Assembly: GCA_020073215.1 (NCBI GenBank)
Contig: JAIQFO010000009.1
Span: 81,994-145,993 of the forward strand
Direction of reading: 5' to 3'
Length of the DNA: 64,000 nt
From: Terriglobia bacterium
GTDB taxonomy: Bacteria > Acidobacteriota > Terriglobia > Terriglobales > Acidobacteriaceae
The notes beneath the pieces were generated by a model. That model saw only the letters and a program-made list of their open reading frames with translations, did no database searches and was not told where the DNA came from. Below are positions 46,501 through 54,699 of the stretch, piece by piece (positions within the stretch are counted from its first letter, which is position 1; each line of letters opens with the position of its first letter). Both the position numbers and the translations under genes were made by a program.

Positions 46501-46743
46501 ATGAAGTTGAACGATAGCATCACGACCTACGACATTGCCGAGGCTCTACAGGGCGAGCAAGGCAAGTTTGAAGTCACCAGCCCGACTGGAGAACGCTATT
46601 TCGTCACCTGCCAACCCGGACACTCAATCAGCAGCATAGAGTGGGCTGGCAACGAGCCGAATCTTCAGCCCTTCTTGGTGCGCAAGGTAGCGCAACCTGT
46701 GACGTCCTCGGAGGGACGCAACAAGAGATCCGTGGCCGCCTAA
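46501..46743 (+). CDS. Small protein of unknown function
   Basis: 80 residues. GAGGAGG at about 46489-46495 makes the ATG at 46501 secure. Sequence MKLNDSITTYDIAEALQGEQ, then GKFEVTSPTGERYFVTCQPGHSISSIEW. No signal peptide or membrane helix. The short beta-rich core with one Cys and a basic C-terminus (GRNKRSVAA) is not from a family I know. A strong terminator follows, so it is probably a single-gene transcript. Its AT-poor upstream CCCCTAGGGGGG palindrome (46447-46457) may be regulatory. Confidence 0.65.
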   Translation: MKLNDSITTYDIAEALQGEQGKFEVTSPTGERYFVTCQPGHSISSIEWAGNEPNLQPFLVRKVAQPVTSSEGRNKRSVAA

Positions 46744-46765
46744 CGTGGGCGGCCCCATTAGCCCG

Positions 46766-46792
46766 AAGCCCGGCCGGTATGGCCGGGCTTTT
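46766..46792 (+). terminator. Rho-independent terminator
   Basis: AAGCCCGGCC-GGTAT-GGCCGGGCTT stem followed by TT, just after the small gene at 46501. Confidence 0.85.
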
Positions 46793-46864
46793 ACGTGCTC
46801 GGTGGTGTTTTCCAAAAGAAAGGTTTTCTCCGGCGCTCTCAGGGTCTCGGCGGTGAAAAGGTTC

Positions 46865-47908
46865 CTACTCCCCCAGCCAATCCGCATACGGCTTCATCGA
46901 CTCGACGTGGTCGAACACAATCTTGATCGCGCCCGTGATCGGAATGGCGAGCACCAGTCCGATCGCGCCCCAGACCGCTCCCCAGAACAGCAACGCGATC
47001 GTGACCGCCAGCGGATTGATTCTCAAACGGTTTCCCAGCAGCTTGGGATAAAGAACATTCAGCGCGAAAAGATGTAACCCGATCACGCAAAGCAACACGA
47101 TCAACAGGTCGCCGGCGTCCAACTGCCCCAGGCCAACCAGAATTGGCGGCACCATCGCCAGCACGATTCCCAGGTACGGAACCAGGCTCAGAAAGCCGCT
47201 GAGAAAGCCGACGAAGTAAAAAAAGGGCACGTGCAGCAACCCGAAAATCGCCACGCTCACGCCCGAAATCAGCAGCCCGATCAGCAGGTTCCCCACAATG
47301 AAACTCTGCAACATCTTCCCGATCAGCCCCAGGGTTACGAATGCAGTGTTCCGGTGACGCAAAGGAAACAACATCACCGTGGCCGAACGCGCGTGGCTCT
47401 GCCAGGTCAGCAAAAAATAAGCGAGGAATGGAACAAACACTGCCGCCAGCAGGATGTCGGTCAGAGTTCCGGCTCCGCGGGTGAGCAGATCCGACCAGCT
47501 CTGCACCTGCCGCACGCGCACAACATTCACTGACTCCGGGGCGCTCACCGCCTCGCCCGTCTTCTCGATCTTCTCCGCCCCCTGCCGGAACGGCTGCAGG
47601 ATGGAGCTGATTTTCTGCGAATACTTCGGAACGTTGTCGGCAAAAATAACCGCTTGATTGTAAGACGCAGAGGTGACGCCATAGATTACTGTCAGCAGCG
47701 CGACCATGCTGATCAACGCCGCCAGGGCTCTTGGAACGTGCAGATACTCCAGCGCCTGCACGATCGGAGAGAGCATGAAGCTCAGCAGGATGGCAAAGAA
47801 CAGCACCGCCAGCACCATTTCGCCGTAGTACGCGAACATTACGATCAACCCGATGCCCAGCAGCGTCAGCGACCAGTGATGTTCGCTTCGTTCCTCAGAG
47901 ATCTCCAT
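46865..47908 (-). CDS. AI-2E family transporter (PerM/TqsA-like)
   Basis: 347 residues from the ATG at 47908 (MEISEERSEHHW); a start at 47944 is possible. About eight membrane helices in the 2+1+5 layout of the AI-2 exporter-like family, with a soluble part near 85-150. Characteristic late segments: GLLHVPFFYFVGFLSGFLSLVPYLGIVLAMVPPILVG, NVLYPKLLGNRLRINPLAVTIALLFWGAVWGAIGLVLAIP and a terminal VFDHVESMKPY. Members move AI-2, Na+/Li+ or unknown solutes; the substrate is not predictable here. A partial copy of its 3' end lies at 46273-46318. Confidence 0.9.
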   Translation of the reverse strand: MEISEERSEHHWSLTLLGIGLIVMFAYYGEMVLAVLFFAILLSFMLSPIVQALEYLHVPRALAALISMVALLTVIYGVTSASYNQAVIFADNVPKYSQKISSILQPFRQGAEKIEKTGEAVSAPESVNVVRVRQVQSWSDLLTRGAGTLTDILLAAVFVPFLAYFLLTWQSHARSATVMLFPLRHRNTAFVTLGLIGKMLQSFIVGNLLIGLLISGVSVAIFGLLHVPFFYFVGFLSGFLSLVPYLGIVLAMVPPILVGLGQLDAGDLLIVLLCVIGLHLFALNVLYPKLLGNRLRINPLAVTIALLFWGAVWGAIGLVLAIPITGAIKIVFDHVESMKPYADWLGE

Positions 47909-48083
47909 ACTGTGCTCTTGCTCACTCTCCCCGCTGGCCCACAATTCTGCCTGAGCGCCGCGAGAATTGCATCACCGGAATCGCAGCTGGTACCGCGACC
48001 GCGTGAAAGTCTTCACTTCTGTCACCCTGTGCGGAGGTGGCCGCGCCCGAAGGGAGCGGCCGCCGGAGTCGAAGGGCCTCTAT

Positions 48084-48170
48084 TCCATCCGTGGTCCCTC
48101 TCCTAAGCTAGCCGAAGGGGAGGGACTCAGTACTGGTTTCATAAATGGTTTTGGGAAGGGCACGGCTCGT
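48084..48170 (+). repeat. Truncated REP-like element with left arm
   Basis: A CTAGCCGAAGGGGAGGGACT word series is followed by TACTGGTTTCATAAATGGTT and GGGAAGGGCACGGCT, after which the element breaks off. The left arm matches the element at 34912. It lies in the 347-base gap between the AI-2E gene and ruvX; the remainder is unique sequence. Confidence 0.6.
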
Positions 48171-48255
48171 CCACCGGACCGGACAAAGCGGTTCAAAAGG
48201 GGAACGCCTGATCAGGGCTGCGTAATTCAGGAACCGAGACATCTACAATTGACAA

Positions 48256-48693
48256 ATGCACTCCCCACCCATCCGCAGCCGCATCCTCGCCCTCGATGTC
48301 GGCTCGAAAAGAATCGGAGTCGCCGTCACCGACCCCTTGGGCATCACCGCGCAGGGCTTGGATACGATCCAGCGCCACAACAAACGCCGCGATCTGGAGG
48401 CCCTGGGACAAGTGCTGGCGAAATACGAAGTACGGGAGATTGTGGTCGGCCTGCCCCTGCGCTTAAGCGGCGCGGAAGGAACGCAATCGGAAAAGATGCG
48501 CAGTTTCGCCGACAGCCTGCACGCTCACTTCGGCCTGACCGTCCATCTATGGGACGAGCGTTGGACCTCAACACAAGCCAATCGCCTGCTGCGCGAAACC
48601 GATCTTTCGATCAAAAAGCGAGGGCAAGCGGTAGACCGAATGGCCGCCGTCTTAATTCTTCAATCCTGGCTCGAAGCCCACCCCACCCACTGA
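48256..48693 (+). CDS. ruvX: Putative pre-16S rRNA nuclease / Holliday junction resolvase-like YqgF
   Basis: 145 residues, RNase H fold. ILALDVGSKRIGVAVTDPLGITAQGLDTI carries the first catalytic Asp; EIVVGLPLRLSGAEGTQSEKMRSFA and VHLWDERWTSTQANRLL the middle acidic residues; KKRGQAVDRMAAVLILQSWLE the last Asp. YqgF/RuvX is essential in E. coli and trims the 5' end of 16S rRNA; Holliday junction activity has also been proposed. The GRL and VDxxAA motifs are intact. Confidence 0.93.
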   Translation: MHSPPIRSRILALDVGSKRIGVAVTDPLGITAQGLDTIQRHNKRRDLEALGQVLAKYEVREIVVGLPLRLSGAEGTQSEKMRSFADSLHAHFGLTVHLWDERWTSTQANRLLRETDLSIKKRGQAVDRMAAVLILQSWLEAHPTH

Positions 48694-48758
48694 CGTTTTC
48701 CCCGCTCGCTGCGGTTTTCTGTACATAGACGCTTTCTGTAGATATGAGATCACAACCA

Positions 48759-48866
48759 GTTGTTCTCATAAATGGGTTTGGGAAGGGCACGGCTTCAGCC
48801 GTGCCGCTCAGAGCCGCAAGAAATGCGGGCTTTAGCCCCTGAGGGCCAACCGTTTATGAGAACAAC
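48759..48866 (+). repeat. REP-like element with closing outer stem
   Basis: Outer arms GTTGTTCTCATAAA (48759-48772) and TTTATGAGAACAAC (48853-48866) pair over 14 bases. Inside: GGCACGGCTTCAGCCGTGCC and GGGCTTTAGCCC. It ends one base before the comEC stop, between ruvX and comEC, which converge. Confidence 0.85.
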
Positions 48867-48867
48867 C

Positions 48868-51543
48868 CTAGTGCAAAAACGCCACGTCCGGCGTCACCGA
48901 CTTGCCATCCAGGTAAAAGCTCACCGCGCCCTCCCTGTCGGTGCGATAGGTTTTCACCCCGGCCTGCTGCAGCCGTTCCAGCACTTCGCGCCGGGGATGT
49001 CCATACACATTTCGCGCGCCCACAGAAATGACCGCAAAGCGCGGATGCACCGTCGCCAGCAGATCGGCGGAAGTTCCGCTCGCGCTTCCGTGATGGGCGA
49101 CTTTCAGCAGCATCGCTTCCGGGTGCTCTTCCACGATCCGCCGTTCCACCGGACGTTCGGCATCACCCTCCAGCAAAGCGGTCGTGCCGCCAAAAGTAAC
49201 CGTAAACACCAGGCAATCGTCGTTCGGACGCATCGACCCGGTGATTTGGTCGCGCCCGGGAGCGAGCACCTGGAAATGCGCTCCGCCGTAATCGAAGGCA
49301 TCGCCCTCCTTCTTAACGGAAACTTCCATTCCCTCTCTCTGGGCTTGTGCAACGATCGGCGCCAGTTCGCCTGCCGGCTTATCGATGCCCAGCCAGAGTT
49401 CTCGCGGATGGAAATTTGCCATCACCGCGGGCATCCCGCCCAGATGGTCGGCATGCGGGTGTGTGATCGCGACCACGTCCAAGCGATCGATGCCGCGATT
49501 CCAAAGATAAGAGGAGACCACCTGCTCGCCGATATCGAAGTCCGAATGCATCCAACGCGGCAGCCCTCCAGCATCGATGAGCAGCGCGCGGCCCTCGGGC
49601 GTGACCAGCAGAATGGAATCGCCTTGCCCAACGTCAATGGCCGTCATCTCCATCACCCCGGCGTGCAGATGCGGACGAGAAGGGACAAATGCAATCCAGC
49701 CCGCAACCCCGAACAGCAGCAGGATCGATGCGAACGCAGCCAGTCGCGTGCGACGGATTCGCGCCGCCTGCATGGCCAGCATCAAAGCGCCGATCGAGAC
49801 CAGGATCATCGCCAGCGAGGGCATGGCCACCCGTAGGTCGGCGATCGAGGTACCGATGACCTGCGCCCCGCCCAGCCAGTGCACCGTTCCCGCGATGCCC
49901 TCGAGCGCGAGGCTGGAAATCCAAACCGCGGGCTTCGCGAGTGTGGTCGAGATGTATCCCAGGCCAACAGCAGCCGCGGCGCTCGGCATCAGCACCTCGG
50001 TAAGCGGAATTACCGCCAGGTTGGCCGGCATTCCCATGGTGGTCGCGCGATGAAAGTGGTAGGCCATGAGCAGCGCCAGTCCCGCCTGCATCAGCGCCGA
50101 CATGAAAATCAACTCGCCCACAGCAATCGCCACGCGCATAAAAATCACGGGCAGCACAACGCCGAGGCGCTCCCCCATGAATCTCGTCAGCCGCCCTGCG
50201 ATCATCCGCAGATCGAGCCGGAACTGCGCCACTTCGGGAGCGACATGCAAATCGTAGCTGGCCGCTCGCAACAGCCGTATGCCGCGCGCGTAGGGCAACG
50301 TTGTCCGCTCGAGAATTGGCGCGCCGATGCCCGCGATGATGAAGACGGCAAGAAACGTCAGCTGAAAGCTGGCCCCAAACAGGGCGTGTGGATCGGCGAT
50401 CAGAACTCCCAGAGCTGCCGCTCCAATTGCGTTCATCATGTTGCGTTCGCGATACAACAGTCGCGCGCCTAAGTAAATCGCCAGCATCAGGGCGGCGCGC
50501 CACACCGGTGGGCCGACTCCCACCACGAACGCATAGGCGAACGAAACCACCACGGTCGTGATCGCCGCCACTGCCGGATCCACGCGAAACTGGCGCAACA
50601 CCCAGAAAATAGCGAACGCCAGAATGCTCAGGTTCATCCCGGAAACCACGAGCACGTGATACGTTCCCGAGCGCTGGTATTCGGTGCGGGTTGTGTTGCG
50701 CAGGAATGATTCTTCGCCCAGAACCATGGCGTCCATAAGTTCGGCCTGCGACGCGGGCCAAAGCTGATGAATCTTGGCGATGATGCTGGCGTGAACGCGC
50801 GTCCGCCAGAGCTGAATCCGGCTGCCCGAGAACCCGGGAAGCCGATCAATATCCTCCGCCTTCGCCGACCCCAGCACACCAATGCCGTTGTCGCGCAGAT
50901 AGCCTTCATAATCGAAAGCTCCAGGATTGCGGTAATTGCGAGCCGGATGCAGCTTGGCGAGGACGCGCACCCGCGTGCCGTAGGTGAGCGCAGGCAAGGC
51001 AAATGTGGGGACGGGCGACTCGCCCGTCCCGCGTGTACCATCAATACCATCCACGTCAGGCGACGACGCCCGGCGTTCCACTGGCTCTACTTTTTCGTAA
51101 ATTGACAGCCGCACCCCGGCCCGCACCGGCCAGGTCTCGCCCTGGCTTGCGATCGTTTCCGTCTCCACATCGATGGATTCGCGAATCGACCGCGGCCCCG
51201 ACGCCCGAGCATATCCCTCGCGAATCACATGCCCGGTGAGCGTGACGGCCCGCCCATCGGCCAGGGTAAGAATGTGCGCATGTTCCTCCCTTAGTTCGAC
51301 CGGCCCTTGACCGCGTATCTGAATTAAAAGCGCGCCCAGAAGAAACCAAGCGCCCAAAGAGAGAGCCTTGGCCAGCCAGGCGCGCCTCGCAAGGAAGAAT
51401 GACGCCGCCAAGATGAACGCCACGACTGCGATCACCCACCACGACGGCGGCCGCCAGGCGCGGACGCCCGTCCAGAGACCGATTGAAAATACCAGCGCCG
51501 CCCAGAACAACGGCTGCCGTGGCGGCTTGTGGTCGGGGATCAT
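48868..51543 (-). CDS. comEC: ComEC/Rec2 DNA internalisation protein
   Basis: 891 residues. N-terminal helices and a DUF4131-type beta domain (about 20-190) precede the competence channel (about 240-560, ELMDAMVLGEESFLRNTTRTEYQRSGTYHVLVVSGMNLSILAF and ALMLAIYLGARLLYRERN). A metallo-beta-lactamase domain ends the protein (TAIDVGQGDSILLVTPEGRALLIDAGG, AITHPHADHLGGMPAVM, LKVAHHGSASGTS). ComEC passes single-stranded DNA across the inner membrane and the C-terminal domain may degrade one strand. Residues about 163-181 (GTRGTGESPVPT) are a palindrome-encoded insert in the beta domain. No other competence genes are nearby. Confidence 0.93.
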   Translation of the reverse strand: MIPDHKPPRQPLFWAALVFSIGLWTGVRAWRPPSWWVIAVVAFILAASFFLARRAWLAKALSLGAWFLLGALLIQIRGQGPVELREEHAHILTLADGRAVTLTGHVIREGYARASGPRSIRESIDVETETIASQGETWPVRAGVRLSIYEKVEPVERRASSPDVDGIDGTRGTGESPVPTFALPALTYGTRVRVLAKLHPARNYRNPGAFDYEGYLRDNGIGVLGSAKAEDIDRLPGFSGSRIQLWRTRVHASIIAKIHQLWPASQAELMDAMVLGEESFLRNTTRTEYQRSGTYHVLVVSGMNLSILAFAIFWVLRQFRVDPAVAAITTVVVSFAYAFVVGVGPPVWRAALMLAIYLGARLLYRERNMMNAIGAAALGVLIADPHALFGASFQLTFLAVFIIAGIGAPILERTTLPYARGIRLLRAASYDLHVAPEVAQFRLDLRMIAGRLTRFMGERLGVVLPVIFMRVAIAVGELIFMSALMQAGLALLMAYHFHRATTMGMPANLAVIPLTEVLMPSAAAAVGLGYISTTLAKPAVWISSLALEGIAGTVHWLGGAQVIGTSIADLRVAMPSLAMILVSIGALMLAMQAARIRRTRLAAFASILLLFGVAGWIAFVPSRPHLHAGVMEMTAIDVGQGDSILLVTPEGRALLIDAGGLPRWMHSDFDIGEQVVSSYLWNRGIDRLDVVAITHPHADHLGGMPAVMANFHPRELWLGIDKPAGELAPIVAQAQREGMEVSVKKEGDAFDYGGAHFQVLAPGRDQITGSMRPNDDCLVFTVTFGGTTALLEGDAERPVERRIVEEHPEAMLLKVAHHGSASGTSADLLATVHPRFAVISVGARNVYGHPRREVLERLQQAGVKTYRTDREGAVSFYLDGKSVTPDVAFLH
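51005..51032. repeat. GC palindrome inside comEC
   Basis: Stem GGGACGGGCG/CGCCCGTCCC, loop ACT; it encodes TGESPVPT in frame. Same sequence as the intergenic copies at 57745 and 60714. Confidence 0.7.
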
Positions 51544-51611
51544 TCGCTAGTTCGAGGTAATGGGGTTGCTTCTTCTCGGGTGTAGGTGAGTCACCAAGTC
51601 GCCACCCAAGA

Positions 51612-51680
51612 AAGGGAAGGGCACGACTTCCAGTCGTGCCATCATGCCGAAGAAAGAAGTGCGGCTTCAGCCGCTGAGGG
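51612..51680 (+). repeat. REP-like element at 3' side of RAYT gene
   Basis: GGGAAGGGCACGACTTCCAG, TCGTGCC, then GCGGCTTCAGCCGCTGAGGG. It overlaps the RAYT stop (51642-51644) and points opposite to the copy at 52136-52200, so the two form an inverted pair around the gene. Confidence 0.85.
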
Positions 51681-52178
51681 CCAAGGGTCCAGCTTGAATC
51701 CAGGGAACGCCGAGCCATAGCGAAACTCGGACGATTCCATAACGAGTTTTCTCTCGACCGGATTCCGATGAATGTAAATCTGATGATGTATGAAATCCTC
51801 GGCATCCCGTATGCGATGGTCCGTGAACCCTCGTTCCCAAATCTCGATCGGGTTTCCCAATCTTTCTTTCACGGCATGAGAGAAGCAGCCTTTAATGAAT
51901 TGCATTGCACGCTCGAGCGCGATCTCCGATGGTGTCAGCAGTAAATGAAAATGCTCGGGCATGAGCACGAACGCGTGCAGCTGAACCTTTCCTTGCCGCC
52001 GATACGAATAGAGAGTCAGCAAGAAGAGACGGGCCATCGGTTCGGCTACGAACAGGCTTCTTCGTTGCCAGGTAATCGAGGTTACGAGATATGTCCCTGG
52101 CAGTGAGATTGCGCGCGTCGGTTTCAAAAGCTCACCTCGGCGGCTGAAGCCGCAGCGGTTTTGCGTTGCTTGCGGCAC
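51642..52178 (-). CDS. REP-associated tyrosine transposase (RAYT, IS200-like)
   Basis: 178 residues from GTG at 52178; a TTG at 52127 with GGTGAG upstream is an equally likely start. Y1 HUH transposase family: HAFVLMPEHFHLLLTPSE carries the paired histidines, and HHQIYIHRNPVERKLV contains the Tyr expected to be the nucleophile. Also AMQFIKGCFSHAVKERLG and EIWERGFTDHRIRD. RAYTs are single-copy genes that are thought to spread REP sequences. Both ends of this frame are made of REP DNA (first 16 codons and last 16 codons). It carries no tnpB partner. Confidence 0.9.
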   Translation of the reverse strand: MPQATQNRCGFSRRGELLKPTRAISLPGTYLVTSITWQRRSLFVAEPMARLFLLTLYSYRRQGKVQLHAFVLMPEHFHLLLTPSEIALERAMQFIKGCFSHAVKERLGNPIEIWERGFTDHRIRDAEDFIHHQIYIHRNPVERKLVMESSEFRYGSAFPGFKLDPWPSAAEAALLSSA

Positions 52179-52240
52179 GACTGAAGTCGTGCCCTTCCCA
52201 AGAACCTGCGTGAATCAGAGTTTTTCGCAGCCTGTGAAAG
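52136..52240 (-). repeat. REP-like element at 5' side of RAYT gene
   Basis: On the minus strand: GGGAAGGGCACGACTTCAGT, CGTGCCGCAAGC, then GCGGCTTCAGCCGCCGAGGT. The 30 bases beyond it match those next to the element at 41574. It may supply the ribosome-binding site for the TTG start of the RAYT. Confidence 0.85.
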
Positions 52241-52370
52241 TCGTGCCCTTTCCTTTCCGCGGGCCGCAGATTCGCTCCCGTGGTGGGACGAGCGGGGCCC
52301 GCGCATGCCTTACTTGCGCGGGCCCCCGGCCACCCGTCTTCCAGGAGGAACTTGGACGACGTGAAAGCGG

Positions 52371-53780
52371 TCAACGCGCCAGCAGCATCACCGATTCGAT
52401 GTGAAACGTCTGGGGGAAGAGATCGAATAAGTGTGCTTCCTCGACGTGGTAGCCGGCCGCCAGGAGGGGGGCGAGGTCCCTGGCCAGCGTAGCCGGATCG
52501 CACGAAACATATCGGACTCGGGGCGCTCCGAGTTCCACCAAAGAACGGATCACTGCCTTGCCGCCGCCAGCGCGGGGAGGGTCCAGGACAATCAAATCAG
52601 GCCGATTTCGCACTGGCCGGCGTCTCGGATCATCGCTCCTCAGGGAACCGTTCCTTAGGTAATCCTCGGTTCGCGCGCCGACCGCTTTCACGTTCGCAGG
52701 CACATTCTGCATCAGGTCCGCATGCGATGTCTGTGATGCCTCTACAGCAAAAATGTGATGAAAACGGATCGCTAAGGCCGCCGAAAATAATCCCACACCC
52801 GCATACAGATCGAGTGCAAGGTCCCCGCGCACGTTACCGGTCACGACCGAAACCAATTCGTCGATCAGATGACGGTTCGCCTGAAAAAAGGCTCCCGCGC
52901 TGACCTGATATTCGTGCTCCTTGGTTTGATCGCCAACGGTTCGATAGCGAATCGCTCTCGCGCCCGCTTGCGCCAGCGCCTTCGGATCGGGCATTTCATC
53001 TTCTTCCCCTCGGCGCCGGGAAGAGAAAAACGTCACTCCGCTGATTCCCGGCAACTCGCGCTGAAGAGCCTCCGCCCAGCGCAGTAGATCTTTCTGGTCA
53101 GCCTCGCGTCCGCAGAAAGCCCAGGCCAGCAAATGCTCGTCCGCCGCATCCGCAAACAGCTCAATCTCTTCCACCGCCGCCGGGCAGTTCAATCCGCCGA
53201 GCTCAACCAGGCGCGCCATCATCCGGTTGAGCAGCGGCGAGCTGATCGGACATTCGCTGACGGGAAGAAATTCGTGCGAGCCGAACCGGAAGTACCCCAG
53301 CGCAAATTCGGGAATTGTTCGCACCTGCAGCCGCGTCCGGTTGCGGTAATTCCACGGAGGAGAAGGGTGCAACCGAATCTCAGCCGTCAGCTCAATCTTC
53401 GCAATCCGCTGCAGCGTCTCGCGCAGAATCCCAGCCTTGAATTCCAGTTGCCGCTCGTAGGGAATGTGCTGGTAATGGCATCCGCCACATTGGCGGAAAT
53501 ACGGACAGCGAGCTTCGACGCGATCGGACGAGGCTACGATCAACTGCGCAACGGAGCCACGCGCGAATCCGGGCTTCTCTTGCCGGATCTCAGCCTCAAT
53601 TTTTTCTCCTGGCAAAACAAACGGCACAAACACCGCCATGCTGCGCCCGTCCGCGCCGGGAGGCGTGCGCGCCAGCCCGTTACCGCCGTAGATCAGCTTT
53701 TCGATGGAGAGAAGCAAGTCGTAAGTGTAGCGCGGGCACTCCTGCCCGCGCCGAACGCTGCCAGACTTGGGCAAAGTCAC
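52371..53780 (-). CDS. RNA m5U methyltransferase, RlmD/TrmA family
   Basis: 469 residues from GTG at 53780; a TTG at 53717 is possible. A TRAM-like domain (LSIEKLIYGGNGLARTPPG) is followed by the 4Fe-4S cysteine cluster CPYFRQCGGCHYQH (about 91-104), then a SAM-binding domain (DLALDLYAGVGLFSAALA), LIVLDPPRAGGG and the catalytic Cys in YVSCDPATLARD. It methylates a uridine of 23S rRNA or tRNA at C5; the exact target cannot be assigned. The first 20 residues come from a GC palindrome (53731-53750) and look unlike any family N-terminus. Confidence 0.9.
   Translation of the reverse strand: MTLPKSGSVRRGQECPRYTYDLLLSIEKLIYGGNGLARTPPGADGRSMAVFVPFVLPGEKIEAEIRQEKPGFARGSVAQLIVASSDRVEARCPYFRQCGGCHYQHIPYERQLEFKAGILRETLQRIAKIELTAEIRLHPSPPWNYRNRTRLQVRTIPEFALGYFRFGSHEFLPVSECPISSPLLNRMMARLVELGGLNCPAAVEEIELFADAADEHLLAWAFCGREADQKDLLRWAEALQRELPGISGVTFFSSRRRGEEDEMPDPKALAQAGARAIRYRTVGDQTKEHEYQVSAGAFFQANRHLIDELVSVVTGNVRGDLALDLYAGVGLFSAALAIRFHHIFAVEASQTSHADLMQNVPANVKAVGARTEDYLRNGSLRSDDPRRRPVRNRPDLIVLDPPRAGGGKAVIRSLVELGAPRVRYVSCDPATLARDLAPLLAAGYHVEEAHLFDLFPQTFHIESVMLLAR
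53731..53750. repeat. GC palindrome at start of methyltransferase gene
   Basis: Stem CGCGGGCA/TGCCCGCG, loop CTCC; encodes RRGQECPR in frame. Same as 15304-15323. Confidence 0.65.
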
Positions 53781-53824
53781 TCTTAAGAAGCATGCGTCCG
53801 CCGGCTATCTCAGCGGAAAGGCGA

Positions 53825-53842
53825 GCGGACAGGAGTGTCCGC
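53825..53842. repeat. GC palindrome, intergenic
   Basis: Stem GCGGACA/TGTCCGC, loop GGAG, followed by CCTACAC. A sequence variant of the CGGGCA palindrome, just after the stop of the gene at 53854. Confidence 0.55.
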
Positions 53843-53853
53843 CCTACACAATC

Positions 53854-54564
53854 TCAATGCATATAGAACAAACTCAGCCGCGGCACGCCGCCCCGCTCCA
53901 GCAGCCGCTTATGCACATACTGCTTGTGCAGCTGTTCAATCTGCGACGCCGTCATGTTCCGCCGGTAAGGAGCAATATCCCGATCCGCTTCCGCGCGCAC
54001 CTGCACCAGATCGTCGTCCGGAGTCGCCGCCATCACCACCGCGAACAGTTTTTCTTCCAGCACAGTCAGCCGCCGCTCCAAATCTTCCAGCCGCGGAACT
54101 TTCCCGGAGCCTTCGATGCCTTCGGCCATTTCACGCAGCGAACCTGCTTCTTCGCGGGCTAGCGCTCCAGTCGCGAATCCCGCGCGCTCCGGCAGTTTCG
54201 CCCTTTCGAGCTTCGCCGCATTCTCCCGCAAAAACGCCGCAATCTGCGCCGCTTCAAATCCGGGTTCTCGCCGAGCTTTTTCCTCGCTGGTCGCGCCCAC
54301 TGCCGCTTCCTTCATATCTTCCGCTGCCGCCAGCACGGCCTGCGAGCAGTACGCCAGGCTATTCACTTTTTTCGATTTCGAGGGACGCTGATCGTACTTG
54401 TCAAACGCGTCATCTACCCCGCGGAGCACGGCCTCCAGCGGCAAGCCCGCGTTCTTCCAAGTCTCGATCAGGGCCCAATCGAGCGTCGAAAGCAGCAGAT
54501 GAGTCCCACGCCGCCGCAGATAGTGCTCTTCGATTTCGGTGAAGTAATTGAAGTAATTTTCCAC
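53854..54564 (-). CDS. Conserved protein of unknown function with coiled coil
   Basis: 236 residues from GTG at 54564 (ENYFNYFTEIEEHYLRRRGTHLLLS). No signal peptide or membrane helix. The first 70 residues (LDWALIETWKNAGLPLEAVLRGVDDAFDKYD) resemble a small helical domain; the C-terminal part has a coiled coil (RLEDLERRLTVLEEKLFAVV) and charged helix (IEQLHKQYVHKRLLERGGVPRLSLF). I do not know the family. It lies downstream of coaX on the same strand, at the end of the valS-nadC-birA-coaX run. Confidence 0.7.
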   Translation of the reverse strand: MENYFNYFTEIEEHYLRRRGTHLLLSTLDWALIETWKNAGLPLEAVLRGVDDAFDKYDQRPSKSKKVNSLAYCSQAVLAAAEDMKEAAVGATSEEKARREPGFEAAQIAAFLRENAAKLERAKLPERAGFATGALAREEAGSLREMAEGIEGSGKVPRLEDLERRLTVLEEKLFAVVMAATPDDDLVQVRAEADRDIAPYRRNMTASQIEQLHKQYVHKRLLERGGVPRLSLFYMH

Positions 54565-54611
54565 AACCGCCGGATTGTCGAACTATTGTCGAACTAAGGA
54601 TCGTCCGGGAA

Positions 54612-54672
54612 TTCTGTCATGCTGAGCGAGGATTGAGCTTCGCAACGCGAAGCTCAACCGCAGTCGAAGCAC
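54612..54672. repeat. TCATGCTGAGCGAGG repeat with hairpin
   Basis: GTCATGCTGAGCGAGGATTG then GAGCTTCGC-AAC-GCGAAGCTC, a nine-base perfect stem (54630-54650). Loosely related to the CATCCTGACCCTGAG repeats. Between coaX and the unknown gene. Confidence 0.5.
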
Positions 54673-54699
54673 CCCTACCCAGTCTAGGCGCCAACCCCG

